64,000 nt of DNA from Chrysophaeum taylorii (lineage: Eukaryota > Sar > Pelagophyceae > Pelagomonadales > Pelagomonadaceae), in contig JAQMWT010000673.1 in NCBI GenBank assembly GCA_029834535.1, forward strand, positions 1 to 64,000. Reading direction: 5' to 3'. The position numbers and the translations under genes are program-made. The notes beneath the pieces are model-generated. The model was not told where the DNA came from. It saw nothing but the letters and a program-made list of their open reading frames with translations, and did no database searches. Below, piece by piece: positions 18,737-27,894 of this stretch; position 1 is the first letter of the stretch; the number at the start of each line of letters is the position of its first letter.

Positions 18737-19963
18737 TCAGTCGTCAAAATCGAGTTCCCGAATACGGTGGTGGTGGTGGTGGTGGTTGTCTCCCTTGGGC
18801 GAATAGGTAGTGAATCGCCGTCGATTGCGGTCACCTTTAGCACGGTCGTCGTCCGATTCCGAGTCGTCGTCGTCGTCGTCGTCAGAGCACTTGGCGCCGG
18901 ACCTGTGGTCGACACAGTCGCCGTCGTCGACGACCCGCAAGCCACGCCTCGGACTGGGGGGCGGGGCGCAGTAGAGGGCGATTTTGCACGCGTCGCACTT
19001 GCGCGCCGTACGCGGGTTTATGGCGTGGCAGTTGAGGCATTCGAGGACAAGCTCGGCGTCGTCCGAGTTGGGATTGAGGGCCCCGCAGACGAGGCACGAG
19101 GCTCGCCGATTGTCCGAGTAGCAGCATATGGCGCACGTCCAGCGGAACCCGCGACGTCGGTCGCTCCTCCTCGAGTAGTCGAGGGTGTAATCATCTAGAT
19201 CATCATCGCCGTCGGTCTTGGGCTGCGAGGCGGCGAGGCTTCGGGGTTTGTAGCGCTTGGATGATGTGTGGTCCTTGAAGACTCTCGCGTTGCCCTCGCG
19301 GCGGCGGTCGTCGCCGCGCCAAAGCGGGACGGACTCGTCGTCGTCGTCGTCGTCGTCCAGGCACTCGCGCCAGCGCGGGGGGTCGTAGCGATCTCTATGC
19401 CGGCGCGCTGCCGCAGCCTCGACCATGTCGGCGAGGGGCTCGTAGGCCACGAGCGCGGGGTCGCGGGGGTTAGCAAATCTCGACGCGAGAAGCTGAAGGT
19501 GGAGCTCGTTGAGATCTGCGTGCCAGCCGCGGAGAACAATTGACCTGAAGACGCGCACGGCGACGTATCCGGTGCGGCGAGGGTCAACCTCCCGAAGTGG
19601 TTGGCGGAGCGCGCGATAGGCCTCGAAACTCAGGCCGTCGGCAATTCTCCCGACGAGCGTCTCGAGGCTCGACGCCTCCGAGAGCTCGACAAAGCGACAA
19701 AAGTCGAGGTAGTCGCATTGCCAATGGCCGACGCCAAAGCGCCGACACAGGAGCTCGCGGTCGACGCCGGCGACCCCCAAGACTCTTAAGAGGTCGGCAA
19801 AATGCTTCCGGCTCACGGTGCCGTTCGAGCCCGGATCGTAGCGAAGAAAGTGGTCGAGAAGGCTCGCGTGGCGATCGGCCACGTCGAACCGCACCCGTCT
19901 TGCCGCGTCGACGAGTCTTTCCTGCTCCTCGGCGCTCACCTTGGCTTGGCTCCGGAGGATCAT
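18737..19963 (-). CDS. EF-hand-like / RanBP2-type zinc finger protein
   Basis: A 408-residue protein. The N-terminal ~190 residues hold helix-loop-helix segments with EF-hand features (DHFLRYDPGSNGTVSRKHFADLL, then LREVDPRRTGYVAVRVF). At about residue 275 there is a RanBP2-type zinc finger, FRWTCAICCYSDNRRASCLVCG (W-x-C-x2-C-x10-C-x2-C), then a second Cys4 knuckle LECLNCHAINPRTARKCDAC. RanBP2 fingers bind single-stranded RNA or ubiquitin. Acidic and His runs flank the fingers. The start is the first real ATG (MILRSQAKVS). It is divergent from poly(A) polymerase with 132 bp between starts. The architecture is unusual; the function is unknown. Confidence 0.68.
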   Translation of the reverse strand: MILRSQAKVSAEEQERLVDAARRVRFDVADRHASLLDHFLRYDPGSNGTVSRKHFADLLRVLGVAGVDRELLCRRFGVGHWQCDYLDFCRFVELSEASSLETLVGRIADGLSFEAYRALRQPLREVDPRRTGYVAVRVFRSIVLRGWHADLNELHLQLLASRFANPRDPALVAYEPLADMVEAAAARRHRDRYDPPRWRECLDDDDDDDESVPLWRGDDRRREGNARVFKDHTSSKRYKPRSLAASQPKTDGDDDLDDYTLDYSRRSDRRRGFRWTCAICCYSDNRRASCLVCGALNPNSDDAELVLECLNCHAINPRTARKCDACKIALYCAPPPSPRRGLRVVDDGDCVDHRSGAKCSDDDDDDDSESDDDRAKGDRNRRRFTTYSPKGDNHHHHHHRIRELDFDD

Positions 19964-20095
19964 TTTACAATCACAACCGCCTTTTTTTTTGTTGTCGTCA
20001 ACCGATGTGCTATACTTCAAGAATCTGAGTCAGTAGTTAACCGATCTCGGGGTTAGGATTTGGAGTCGTTGTCGATTTGTTGTTGTGCACGTGAG

Positions 20096-22736
20096 ATGAT
20101 GAACGGCACATCGGATCGACGATATTTCGGCATCACGCCGCCAATCGACGAGCGATACCCCTCTCTCGCCGACAAGGCGTCGACCGAGGCCCTTGAATCG
20201 ACCCTCCGGACCTTGGGTGTCTTCGAATCCGAGAGTACGTCGTATCTTTTGTGATCGTCGCGCGAAAGAAAACACTCCTCTAAAAAATGTGGTAGGTGGC
20301 CGACGAGTACGACAGGGCGTTATCAAGGAACTGACGCGAGTCACGAGCGCGTGGTGCGCCGACGAGTGGCGACGAGTCGCGGGACCTTCGGAGACGCCGC
20401 GGTGCGAACTTCGAACGTTTGGCTCGGTCAGGCTGAACGTTCACACCCCAGACGTACGTACGATCCCGGCTTTTTCATGACGCGTCGTCTCGCAGGCCGA
20501 CATCGATGTGCGCCGTTTTTTTTTCCTTTCCTTCCCTTCTTGACGCCGCCGCCTCGCGCAGGTCGTGCTCATCACGCCGCGACACTGCTCTCGCGGCGCT
20601 TTCTTTGGAAGCCTCGTCGCGCGGCTCGAGGCGACGCCCACGATCGGCGCCGGCCGCGTCATGCCCGTCCGCGACGCCTACACGCCGGTCATCAGGCTGA
20701 GGGTAGGCGAGACCGACGTCGACCTCTTGTTTGTCGCGCTCGATGCTCCCGTGCTCCCGGAGACGCTCGACGTCCTCGACGACGCTTTGCTCCGCGGGCT
20801 CGACGAGGGCGCGATTCGGTCTCTCAACGGCGTGCGCGTCGCCGAGATGCTCTTGCGCCTCGTGCCCGACGTCGACGTCTTTCGCCTCGCTCTCCGCTCC
20901 GTCAAGCTCTGGGCCCGCTCGAAGGGCCTCTACTCGAACGTCCTCGGACTTCTCGGCGGAGTTAACTGCGCCATCCTCGTCGCCTTCGTCTGCCAGCGCT
21001 ACCCCAACGCCGCCGGCTCGATCGTCGTCGGCCGCTTCTTCCGCATCTTCGACTCCTGGGACTGGCCAAACCCCGTCCTCATCGCTCCCCCCGCGGTCGA
21101 CGCCTCGGGATCGCTGCAGCCGCCGAACAATAACGCGACGACGGTTCAGCAGCCGCCGCCGCCGCCGCCGATCGTGAAGGGCCCTCCCGACTACATCGCC
21201 TGGAACCCCCGCCTCAACCCGCGCGACCGCGCCCACCTCGCGCCCATCGTCACGCCCGCGCACCCCACCATGAACTCCTCCTACAACGTCGGCGAACCCC
21301 AGCTCCGCGCGATCCGCGACGAGCTCAAGCACGGCGTCGACGCGACCCGACGCGTCGAGCGCCTCGCCGCCGACCTCTTTGGCGGCGGCGGCGGCGGCGC
21401 TCGGACCGATCCGACGCCGCCGGACACCACCGCGGCCGACGCCGCAAGAAAAAAGGCCGAGCTCGGGGACGCCTGGCGCGAACTGTTTTCCCCGAGCGAC
21501 TTTTTTCTCGCGCACCGACACTACGTCCAGGTCGACGTCAGCGCGAGCGACGACGACGCGCTCAGGCGATGGTTCGCGTGGTGCGAGAGCCGCCTCCGCG
21601 GCCTCGTCGTCGCGCTCGACACGCCAGGCTTCGTCCGCGCGCGCCCGCACGCGACCCCCATCGAGCGCCGCGACCCCGTGAGCGACAGGAAGACGAGATC
21701 CTTCTTTGTCGCCCTTTCGTTCGAGGGTCACGTCCAGCACATCGATCTCACCCCCTGCGTCCGCGAGTTCTCGGCGCGCGTCAACGCCTGGGAACACCGA
21801 TCGGAAGACATGGACCTCGAGCTCAAGCACGCACCACAGTGCGACCTTCCGCCCTGGGTCCTCCACTCGGTCCACTATCCCGCCGGGACCACCACCTATC
21901 GCGCCAACGCGAACGAGCGCGCGCGGCGTCACCCCCCTCCGAGGCCGGACCCCAACTTGCTCGCGCCCCCGCCGCCGCCGATGCCGATGATGGGAGGGCC
22001 GCGAGGCTACGTCCTCGGTCACAACCCTCACCCCATAGCGGCGACCACGCTGCCGGAGATGATGCCGCCCGTGGCCGACCTCGCGGCGGCCGGGGTCCCC
22101 AACGCCGGGAAGAAACAACCCTTGGTCGCCGTCCCGACCGACGACGTCGTCGTCGACGACGACCAGGAGACCCGCCTACCGGACGACGACTCCCTCGCCT
22201 CGTATACGCACCAGCAGCCCTCCTCCTCCTCCTCCTCCTTTGGTGGTGGCTCTTCGACCGAAGGCGGCGAGGGAAGGCATAACGCGCCGACGCCCCCGCC
22301 CGCCCTCCGCGACGGCGCCGACGAAGACGACGCCCCCCCCAAAGGCAGCGAGCGCCGAAGGCAGCGCGAAACGCCCGCAGCGCCCCTCATTGCGCCGCGA
22401 CAAGATTCGCGAGCGTCCTCAGCGTCGTCGGCATCGACCCAGCCATCAAAATCATCATCCGGAACCTCCAAATCCGACAAGCAGGTCGTCCCCCCCCTCG
22501 ACCAAATCCCGACGACCACCCAACAAGGAGGGGGAGGAGGAGGAGGAGGAGGAGGAGGACCGCCGCGACAGGCCGTCATGTCCCCCATCTCCCCCACCAC
22601 CTGCAGCCCTGCGAAGAAGCCGCGATCTGAACTTGGGCAGGCAGAGCCGAGGCCAAGACCCGCTCAAATGTCGTACGCGCAGGCCCTACTCGCGCCCGCT
22701 GGCCCCACCAAGCGACAGGTGTCCTCCTCCTCCTGA
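20096..22736 (+). CDS. Poly(A) polymerase
   Basis: Four exons, 20096-20234, 20296-20453, 20496-20507 and 20562-22736, give 827 residues with a continuous match to nuclear poly(A) polymerase. Visible parts are GITPPIDERYPSLADKAST, LRTLGVFESES, then FGSVRLNVHTPD+ADID+VVLITPRHC. The catalytic DxD (ADID, residues 100-103) lies entirely on a 12-nt microexon. The third carboxylate is in TDVDLLFVAL (about 155-157). The central domain (FRLALRSVKLWARSKGLYSNVLGLLGGVNCAILV) and RNA-binding domain follow. The last ~200 residues are Pro/Ser/acidic low complexity. It would add poly(A) tails to cleaved pre-mRNA in the nucleus. All introns are GT-AG, of 61, 42 and 54 nt. Confidence 0.85.
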
Positions 22737-23452
22737 CACCCCTCGGGTGGCCACCTGTTGCGCCGCAGCTTGTTTCCCCCCTCCCCACCCCGGTTGTACG
22801 CTGCCCGCGACTACGCGCGACGCCGCGACGTCGCCCGCCCTGCCCGCCGTCCGTGCTCACCACCTCCGCTGCGTGGGTGCGACAACATCATTGCGGGTAC
22901 AACGAGAGACTTTTTTTGGTTTGGACGAGTTTTCCCCTCCTTGATTCACTACTCCGCCCTTCACCAATGACCGACCCCTTGCGACAGACATCATCCATCT
23001 TGCGACCCCCCATCTTGCTTTGGACCTCGAGCGCCAAGCCAGAGGCCTCTTATCTCCTTGCGGCGACGCGCTCGAGTCGCCTGCCCTTTTGCGACGACGA
23101 CGACAAAGACGACAAAGACGACAAAGACGATGGCGACGGCAATGAGGATGGCGTATACGATGACGATGATGACGACGATGAAGGGCAAACGGCCACTGCG
23201 CACTCTCTCTTCCCCACCGGAGGCTGAGGAGATAATTCCGTCTCGGAGTACAGTCACCTTAACCCGATAATCGACACACCAATGCGCTTTGCGATTTACC
23301 ACGAGGGAGGTGTGCGTTCCATGGATGATGGGCCCAGGTACTCCTGCGTAGGCCCGGCCACAAATAATTAATGGGGGGCACTTGATTGATTAACAGACAC
23401 ATTCTCACCCACCTGGGAGGAACTCGCTTGGCAAAACGGGCGGGCTATTTTC
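22737..23452. other. Intergenic spacer, no supported gene
   Basis: It holds a (GACAAA)n/(GAT)n stretch at about 23095-23180 and T-rich patches. An open frame on the minus strand across the repeat yields an artificial Val/Ile run but has no ATG. This is the 3' region of both poly(A) polymerase and the minus-strand plastid membrane gene (convergent). Confidence 0.6.
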
Positions 23453-24250
23453 TTAGTGTGGCAAAAGAGCGTCGAGCAGGAGGATGGCCCCCTCCGAGCC
23501 GGCGACCAATAGGCTACCCAATAGAGCCGCCAGAGTGATATTGTCGTCGATAAGTCGAGCGACCATGCCTTCCACCGCAGAGCCCACCACCGGTGCGACG
23601 CGGCGACGATCCTCGGGCTCGAAGGCGCGGCGGCGGTACTGGCGCGCGATTTGGGCGTTTACCCTGCTGAGCGCAGCGTCGAGAGGCGGAAAGAAAAAAG
23701 AGGCGACGAAGCGAGCCGGAACGCCGAACGACCCGGCGCCCTTGACGAATTCGTCGACGAGGCGCGAGGCGACTTCGCTGGTGTTGAGCGCACGCTCGAC
23801 GGTATCGGCGAAGGCGACGTCGCCTCGCTCGGAGACGACCGTCGACCACGCGCGTTCGGTGGTGCTACGGACGGCGCCCGAGCGTATCGCGACGGCCTTG
23901 GTCCGCACGAGACCGGCGATGATGCCGATAGGCAACGAGCCCGACGACGCGCCAGCGAAGCACACGAAACCGGTGATCCACGAGTGCTCGGGCGGGTGGA
24001 GCGCGCACCAGCCGAGCGTCGCGCCCCATACGCCGATCGCTCCCAAGCTCGCTCCCTGGAGTGTGTCGCGCGCGATGTCGCCGGCACCCCCGGTCTGCTG
24101 CGTGTCCGGGAACATCCGTCGCCCGCCAGAGCGTCCACCGCTTCGCGGTTCGTCGTTCGTGGCCCTGCAACGTACCACGACGGGCCGAGCGCAAGCAATC
24201 CGGAAGGCCCCTGCCACGTCGGCCAACAGCCACGCCACCACGAGCATCAT
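23453..24250 (-). CDS. Plastid-targeted multi-span membrane protein, family unknown
   Basis: A 265-residue protein. It starts MMLVVAWLLADVAGAFRIAC, a signal peptide ending in the G-A-F plastid-entry motif, followed by a basic transit-like stretch. Hydrophobic segments lie at about 65-115 (GASLGAIGVWGATLGWCAL; GFVCFAGASSGSLPIGIIAG) and at the C-terminus (LAALLGSLLVAGSEGAILLL). I do not recognise a family. Open frame extends far upstream of this Met, but that part is antisense or out-of-frame overlap with arogenate dehydrogenase. The ATG at 24250 is only 14 bp after the arogenate dehydrogenase stop on the same strand. Confidence 0.6.
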   Translation of the reverse strand: MMLVVAWLLADVAGAFRIACARPVVVRCRATNDEPRSGGRSGGRRMFPDTQQTGGAGDIARDTLQGASLGAIGVWGATLGWCALHPPEHSWITGFVCFAGASSGSLPIGIIAGLVRTKAVAIRSGAVRSTTERAWSTVVSERGDVAFADTVERALNTSEVASRLVDEFVKGAGSFGVPARFVASFFFPPLDAALSRVNAQIARQYRRRAFEPEDRRRVAPVVGSAVEGMVARLIDDNITLAALLGSLLVAGSEGAILLLDALLPH

Positions 24251-24264
24251 AATGATAAAGGTTC

Positions 24265-25478
24265 CTACGACGAGGAGTGTAGATCTGCAGGCGATGCCGC
24301 CGACGACGACTCGGCGTTGATGAGCCTGACTTCCGACAAGGATTGGTGTGGAGGAGGGTTTCGTGGAAGATCGGCTGGCGGGGGGGGGATCATCGACTGG
24401 GACGTGGTTGTGTCGGTGAGCTCGAGGTGGATGAGGCGGAGCTCGAGGTCGGCGAGGGCCTTGCGCAGGCTGAGGAGGGTGGATTTGGAGTGTTGGTTGT
24501 AGCGGTAGAGGCCGTAGAAGAGGTCGAAGGAGTCGTCGCACGTAGTCTCGACGATGCGGAGGACGGACTCGAAGCCCCGGGTGTCGACGGGGGTCTTGCG
24601 GAGGGAGAGGCCCGTCTCGCCGAGCATGCGACCGACGAGGTGGGTGAGGAACTGGGAATTTGCGGCGTAGACGTCGTGCTGGCGGCAGCCAAGCTCGACC
24701 ATGCGGCAGCCTTCGGACTCGAATATGCAGAGGAAGCGCTCGCAGCGGTCGATCGCGTCGTCGCGGATCCGAACGCGGTCGAAGACGAAGGGGAGATCGT
24801 TCCAGCCGTGGCGACCGCTGTCGGGGCCGAACATGGGGTGGGTGCAGAGGATGGAGGCTTCGCTGGGAAGCAGCTCGAGCATGGCGCGGCGGGCGTGCTC
24901 CTTGACCGACAGCACGTCGACGAGGAGGGGGGCGTGGGTGGCGTTGCATCTCGCGGCGACGAACGGCGCGAGGCGCTCTAACGTCTCGCGGAACGAGACG
25001 ATCGAGACCGCCAGCACGACCACGTCGAGGTCCTGCGCCATAAATTCCGCCACGTCGCTGTCGGCGCCGAGGGCGAAGTACGAGATGGCCCCGGCATCGG
25101 CGGCTTCTGCCTACCGTCGATACGTTTCGTCGAACCACGTCCACGCGTCGCTCTCACCGCGCGATCTGATCTGCTGAGCACCGAGACGTCGTGGGGTGCG
25201 CGGCGAAACCGCGCCGCGAGGAACTGGCCGAATCGTCCGAACCCTACCACGCCGATCCGGAGCCGCCGCGTCGCCAGCACGCGCGCCTTTTGCCGCTGGA
25301 TTTCTTTCAGCTGCGACTGGAGGAACGCTTCCTGGGCCTTGATCGCTGCGAGCTTCATGTCGTCGTCGACCGGCGCCGCGCACCGGAAAGACAACCTCTG
25401 GTGGTGGCTCGCGACTGGACTAAACCCATCGACCAGCAGTGCGACCAACGACGCCGCCAAAACGACCACTCCCTTCAT
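24265..25478 (-). CDS. Arogenate/prephenate dehydrogenase, plastid
   Basis: Two exons (25478-25158 and 25110-24265, with a 47-nt GTGAGA...GTAG intron) give 388 residues. The N-terminus MKGVVVLAASLVALLVDGFS is a signal peptide with a G-F plastid motif. A short coiled linker follows, then the Rossmann motif IGVVGFGRFGQFL (G79, G81, G84). The diagnostic CTHPMFGPDSG begins at about 196. Further matches to plant-type arogenate dehydrogenases are GWNDLPFVFDRVRI, QHDVYAANSQFLTHLVGRML and DSFDLFYGLYRYN. It catalyses the NADP-dependent last dehydrogenation in tyrosine synthesis from arogenate (or prephenate) in the plastid. Substrate preference cannot be read with confidence. The join is in frame and restores the family alignment. 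Confidence 0.82.
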
Positions 25479-25575
25479 TAGGGTAAGGATCGTACAGAAA
25501 AGGAGGGGAGAAACACGGCTGTGCTCTTGGGGGGCAAGGTCGTAGCGCTGGCTGGATACGCCCGCGCCGTGTTAT

Positions 25576-26181
25576 TTATTTTTCGGCCTTGGCGGCGACG
25601 AACCTCTCGAAGTCCTCGACAGCCTCCTTGGTTTGGACCGTGTGGGTGTACTCGCCCTTGAGCTTGTAGCCGATGCCCGGGGCCTCGAACGTCTTCTGCT
25701 TGCGGCCCGGTTCGCAGAGGCGGGCGCAGAGGGCGACCGAGACGACCGAGGTCGAGGCTGCGCCCGCTTGCGCGACCAGCTCGCGTTGCTGCTCGGCGAC
25801 ACCGATGTCGTTGACGAGATTGCTGGCGAGGACGGTCGAGGAGAGGGCAGCGCCGAGGACGGCGCCGAAGATACCGCACCGCTTCGTGCACGTCGCCTGG
25901 GCGTCGGCGTCGCTCTGGAGGACGAGCGTGGGGGGTTTCGAGGCGACGCGCGCCGGTCCCAAGTCCACGACGGGCTCGGGTGTGTTGGGCGAGCCGGCCG
26001 CCGGCAGCGAGAGCCGTTTCATCGCCTCGATGATATTCGCGCACGGGATCGACCCCTTCTTCTCGTCGCATTTCAGTTCAATCCAGTCGCGGTTCAGTCC
26101 GCGGATGCACTGCAGCTTATCAACCTCCGACTTGGCCTCGCCACCATTTCCCCCCACGCTTTTTTTCAAAAAATCCATCAT
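25576..26181 (-). CDS. Hypothetical protein with one short hydrophobic segment
   Basis: A 201-residue protein, start MMDFLKKSVGG (ATG at 26181). The N-terminal third contains LQCIRGLNRDWIELKCDE and SIPCANIIEAMKRLS. A hydrophobic stretch CGIFGAVLGAALSSTVLASN sits near residues 102-121. The C-terminus YKLKGEYTHTVQTKEAVEDF is polar. No family is recognised and there is no signal peptide. It lies 97 bp upstream of the arogenate dehydrogenase start on the same strand. GC content and codon use match the neighbouring genes, which supports a real CDS. Confidence 0.5.
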   Translation of the reverse strand: MMDFLKKSVGGNGGEAKSEVDKLQCIRGLNRDWIELKCDEKKGSIPCANIIEAMKRLSLPAAGSPNTPEPVVDLGPARVASKPPTLVLQSDADAQATCTKRCGIFGAVLGAALSSTVLASNLVNDIGVAEQQRELVAQAGAASTSVVSVALCARLCEPGRKQKTFEAPGIGYKLKGEYTHTVQTKEAVEDFERFVAAKAEK

Positions 26182-26455
26182 CACTGCCGTGTTGCTGTGC
26201 TACTTGGTGTTGGTGTACAACCCTCTTTTTGCGAGATATATATATATTAAATCTTACGATTACTAATAATTATTCGGTATGTACGCACACACTCATGCCT
26301 GGAACGCTGTCCAGCCCCCCCCCCCCACAGCACTCTCGAACGAACCCAGAAATAATAGCATTGGTACCCGCGGGGCGGGCCGGGCGTACGTAGAGATAGA
26401 CCGATGGTCGGCTGGCCCTCGGTCGGCAACACCCTCTTTACACCCCCGCGCGCAC

Positions 26456-27829
26456 TCAACAAGGATCCGCCCAGACGGGGGTGGTGGTGACTTGAGAACG
26501 CGCGGAAAGCCTCCTTTGATCGTCGACGGCGGCGCGCAGCCTCAAAAGACCCTCCTGGAGCGTCGCGCGCGAGCAGCCGAAGTTCATTCGGACAAAGCCG
26601 GGGGTTTTTGTGTTGCCGAAGAAGGGCGCGCCGTCGGAGAGGCCGAGGGAAAAGGTGTCGCGGAGATGGACGGCGGGGTTGGCGCGTCCGAGACCGGAGG
26701 CGTCGAGCCAGAGGAGGTAGGATGCCTCCGGGACGTGAGGTATCTGGATTTCCGGGGCGCAGTGGGCTCGGATGAAATCGATGGCTAGATCCCGGTTGGC
26801 GCGGAGGTGCGAGACGACGGCGCGTCTCCAGGGCTCGCAGTCTCCGCCGGGGGGTCGGAGGAGGTCGTCGCAGGAGCTTTGGGCATCACTCTCGTTGTCG
26901 ACGAAAATGGCCTCGGCGGCGGCGAAGCCAAAGGGTGTGCACTCGGCCTGGTCGCGGCCGTTGCGAAAGTATTGGCGGCGGAGCGAATCGTTCGGGACGA
27001 TCGCGATCGCGAAATCGAGCGCTGCAACGTTGTATGTCTTGGAAGGCGACGTGAGAACAACGAGACGATCGCGGAGGGCCTGGGCAAAGGGCGCGTTCGA
27101 AGAAGAAGAAAAGGCGAGTTCCCCGAGCGAGGTGAAGGGTGTCTGGTCGTCGTCGAACACGAGGCCCGACCAGACCTCGTCGCTGCAGACGGCGACGATT
27201 TTGTCGCCGTAGGCGTCGACGAGGTGTGCGAGATGCTCGAGGTCGCTTCGGGGCCAGACGCGGCCCGTCGGGTTGTGGGGATTGCACCACATGACAACGA
27301 GCCGGTCGTAGGGGGCGCCCGCGATGGCCGCCTCGAGCTCGCCGAGGTCTCCCGCCGGGACGTCGATGCACGCGGCCGTCTCGCGGGCCGCGTTGAGGAA
27401 GGGCGGGTACACGGGCGTCGGCACGATCACGCCGCCGCCCGGCACGAGCCGCGCCGTGTGGTAGAGGCCCGCGATGAGGCCGGGATGGAACCGGATCCAC
27501 GACTCGACGACCTCGTTCGTGCCCCACGCCCGCCGCGCGTTCTCCACGATCGCCCGCTTCAGCCTGGGCGACGGCACCGTGTACCCGTAGACTCCGTGCG
27601 CGGCGCGCTCCTCGACGGCGCGCCGCACGGGCTCGGGGCACAGCAAGTCCATGTCGGCAACCCACATCGGCAGCACGCCCTTGTCGAACCGCGACCATTT
27701 CAGCGAGTTGGTGCCCTCGCGGCTCACCACGAGATCCGACGCGCCGCTCGACACCGCCGCGCGGCCCTCCCACGCGACTCTGCTGGTGCCCTGCCGCGCC
27801 GCGGCGAGCACCATCGGCCGCCACAGCAT
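26456..27829 (-). CDS. PLP-dependent MalY/PatB-type C-S lyase (aminotransferase fold I/II)
   Basis: A 457-residue protein with the MalY/PatB signature of the aminotransferase I/II fold: MWVADMDLLCPEPV, YGYTVPSP, FHPGLIAGLYHTARL, VPTPVYPPFLNA. It has NPHNPTGR (183-190), SDEVW (216-220) and the Schiff-base lysine in SPSKTYNVAA (K264). These enzymes are cystathionine beta-lyases or other cysteine-S-conjugate beta-lyases, or aminotransferases. Here a role in sulfur amino acid metabolism is likely. The first ~30 residues are basic and aliphatic and could be an organelle presequence. It shares a 65-bp divergent promoter with HflX; that promoter carries the palindromic motif also found in the Helitron-derived repeats. 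Confidence 0.82.
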   Translation of the reverse strand: MLWRPMVLAAARQGTSRVAWEGRAAVSSGASDLVVSREGTNSLKWSRFDKGVLPMWVADMDLLCPEPVRRAVEERAAHGVYGYTVPSPRLKRAIVENARRAWGTNEVVESWIRFHPGLIAGLYHTARLVPGGGVIVPTPVYPPFLNAARETAACIDVPAGDLGELEAAIAGAPYDRLVVMWCNPHNPTGRVWPRSDLEHLAHLVDAYGDKIVAVCSDEVWSGLVFDDDQTPFTSLGELAFSSSSNAPFAQALRDRLVVLTSPSKTYNVAALDFAIAIVPNDSLRRQYFRNGRDQAECTPFGFAAAEAIFVDNESDAQSSCDDLLRPPGGDCEPWRRAVVSHLRANRDLAIDFIRAHCAPEIQIPHVPEASYLLWLDASGLGRANPAVHLRDTFSLGLSDGAPFFGNTKTPGFVRMNFGCSRATLQEGLLRLRAAVDDQRRLSARSQVTTTPVWADPC

Positions 27830-27865
27830 CTTTCCCTTAAAAATAACTAACCCTCACCCCCGCCA

Positions 27866-27882
27866 ATCTAAGCTGCTTTGAT
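27866..27882 (+). promoter_or_regulatory. 17-bp imperfect palindrome next to a CCAAT sequence in the MalY/HflX promoter
   Basis: ATCTAAGCTGCTTTGAT (half-sites match 7/8 around a central T) directly follows CCGCCAATC, 12 bp upstream of the HflX ATG. The same block occurs in every copy of the Helitron-derived repeat (copy C more diverged) and elsewhere in the window. Confidence 0.6.
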
Positions 27883-27894
27883 CAGCGCAGGCTG

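Noticed and set aside
22991-23302. Minus-strand ORF with an apparent strong membrane helix
   Set aside because: The Val/Ile run is created by (GTC)n/(ATC)n simple repeats and the frame has no ATG.
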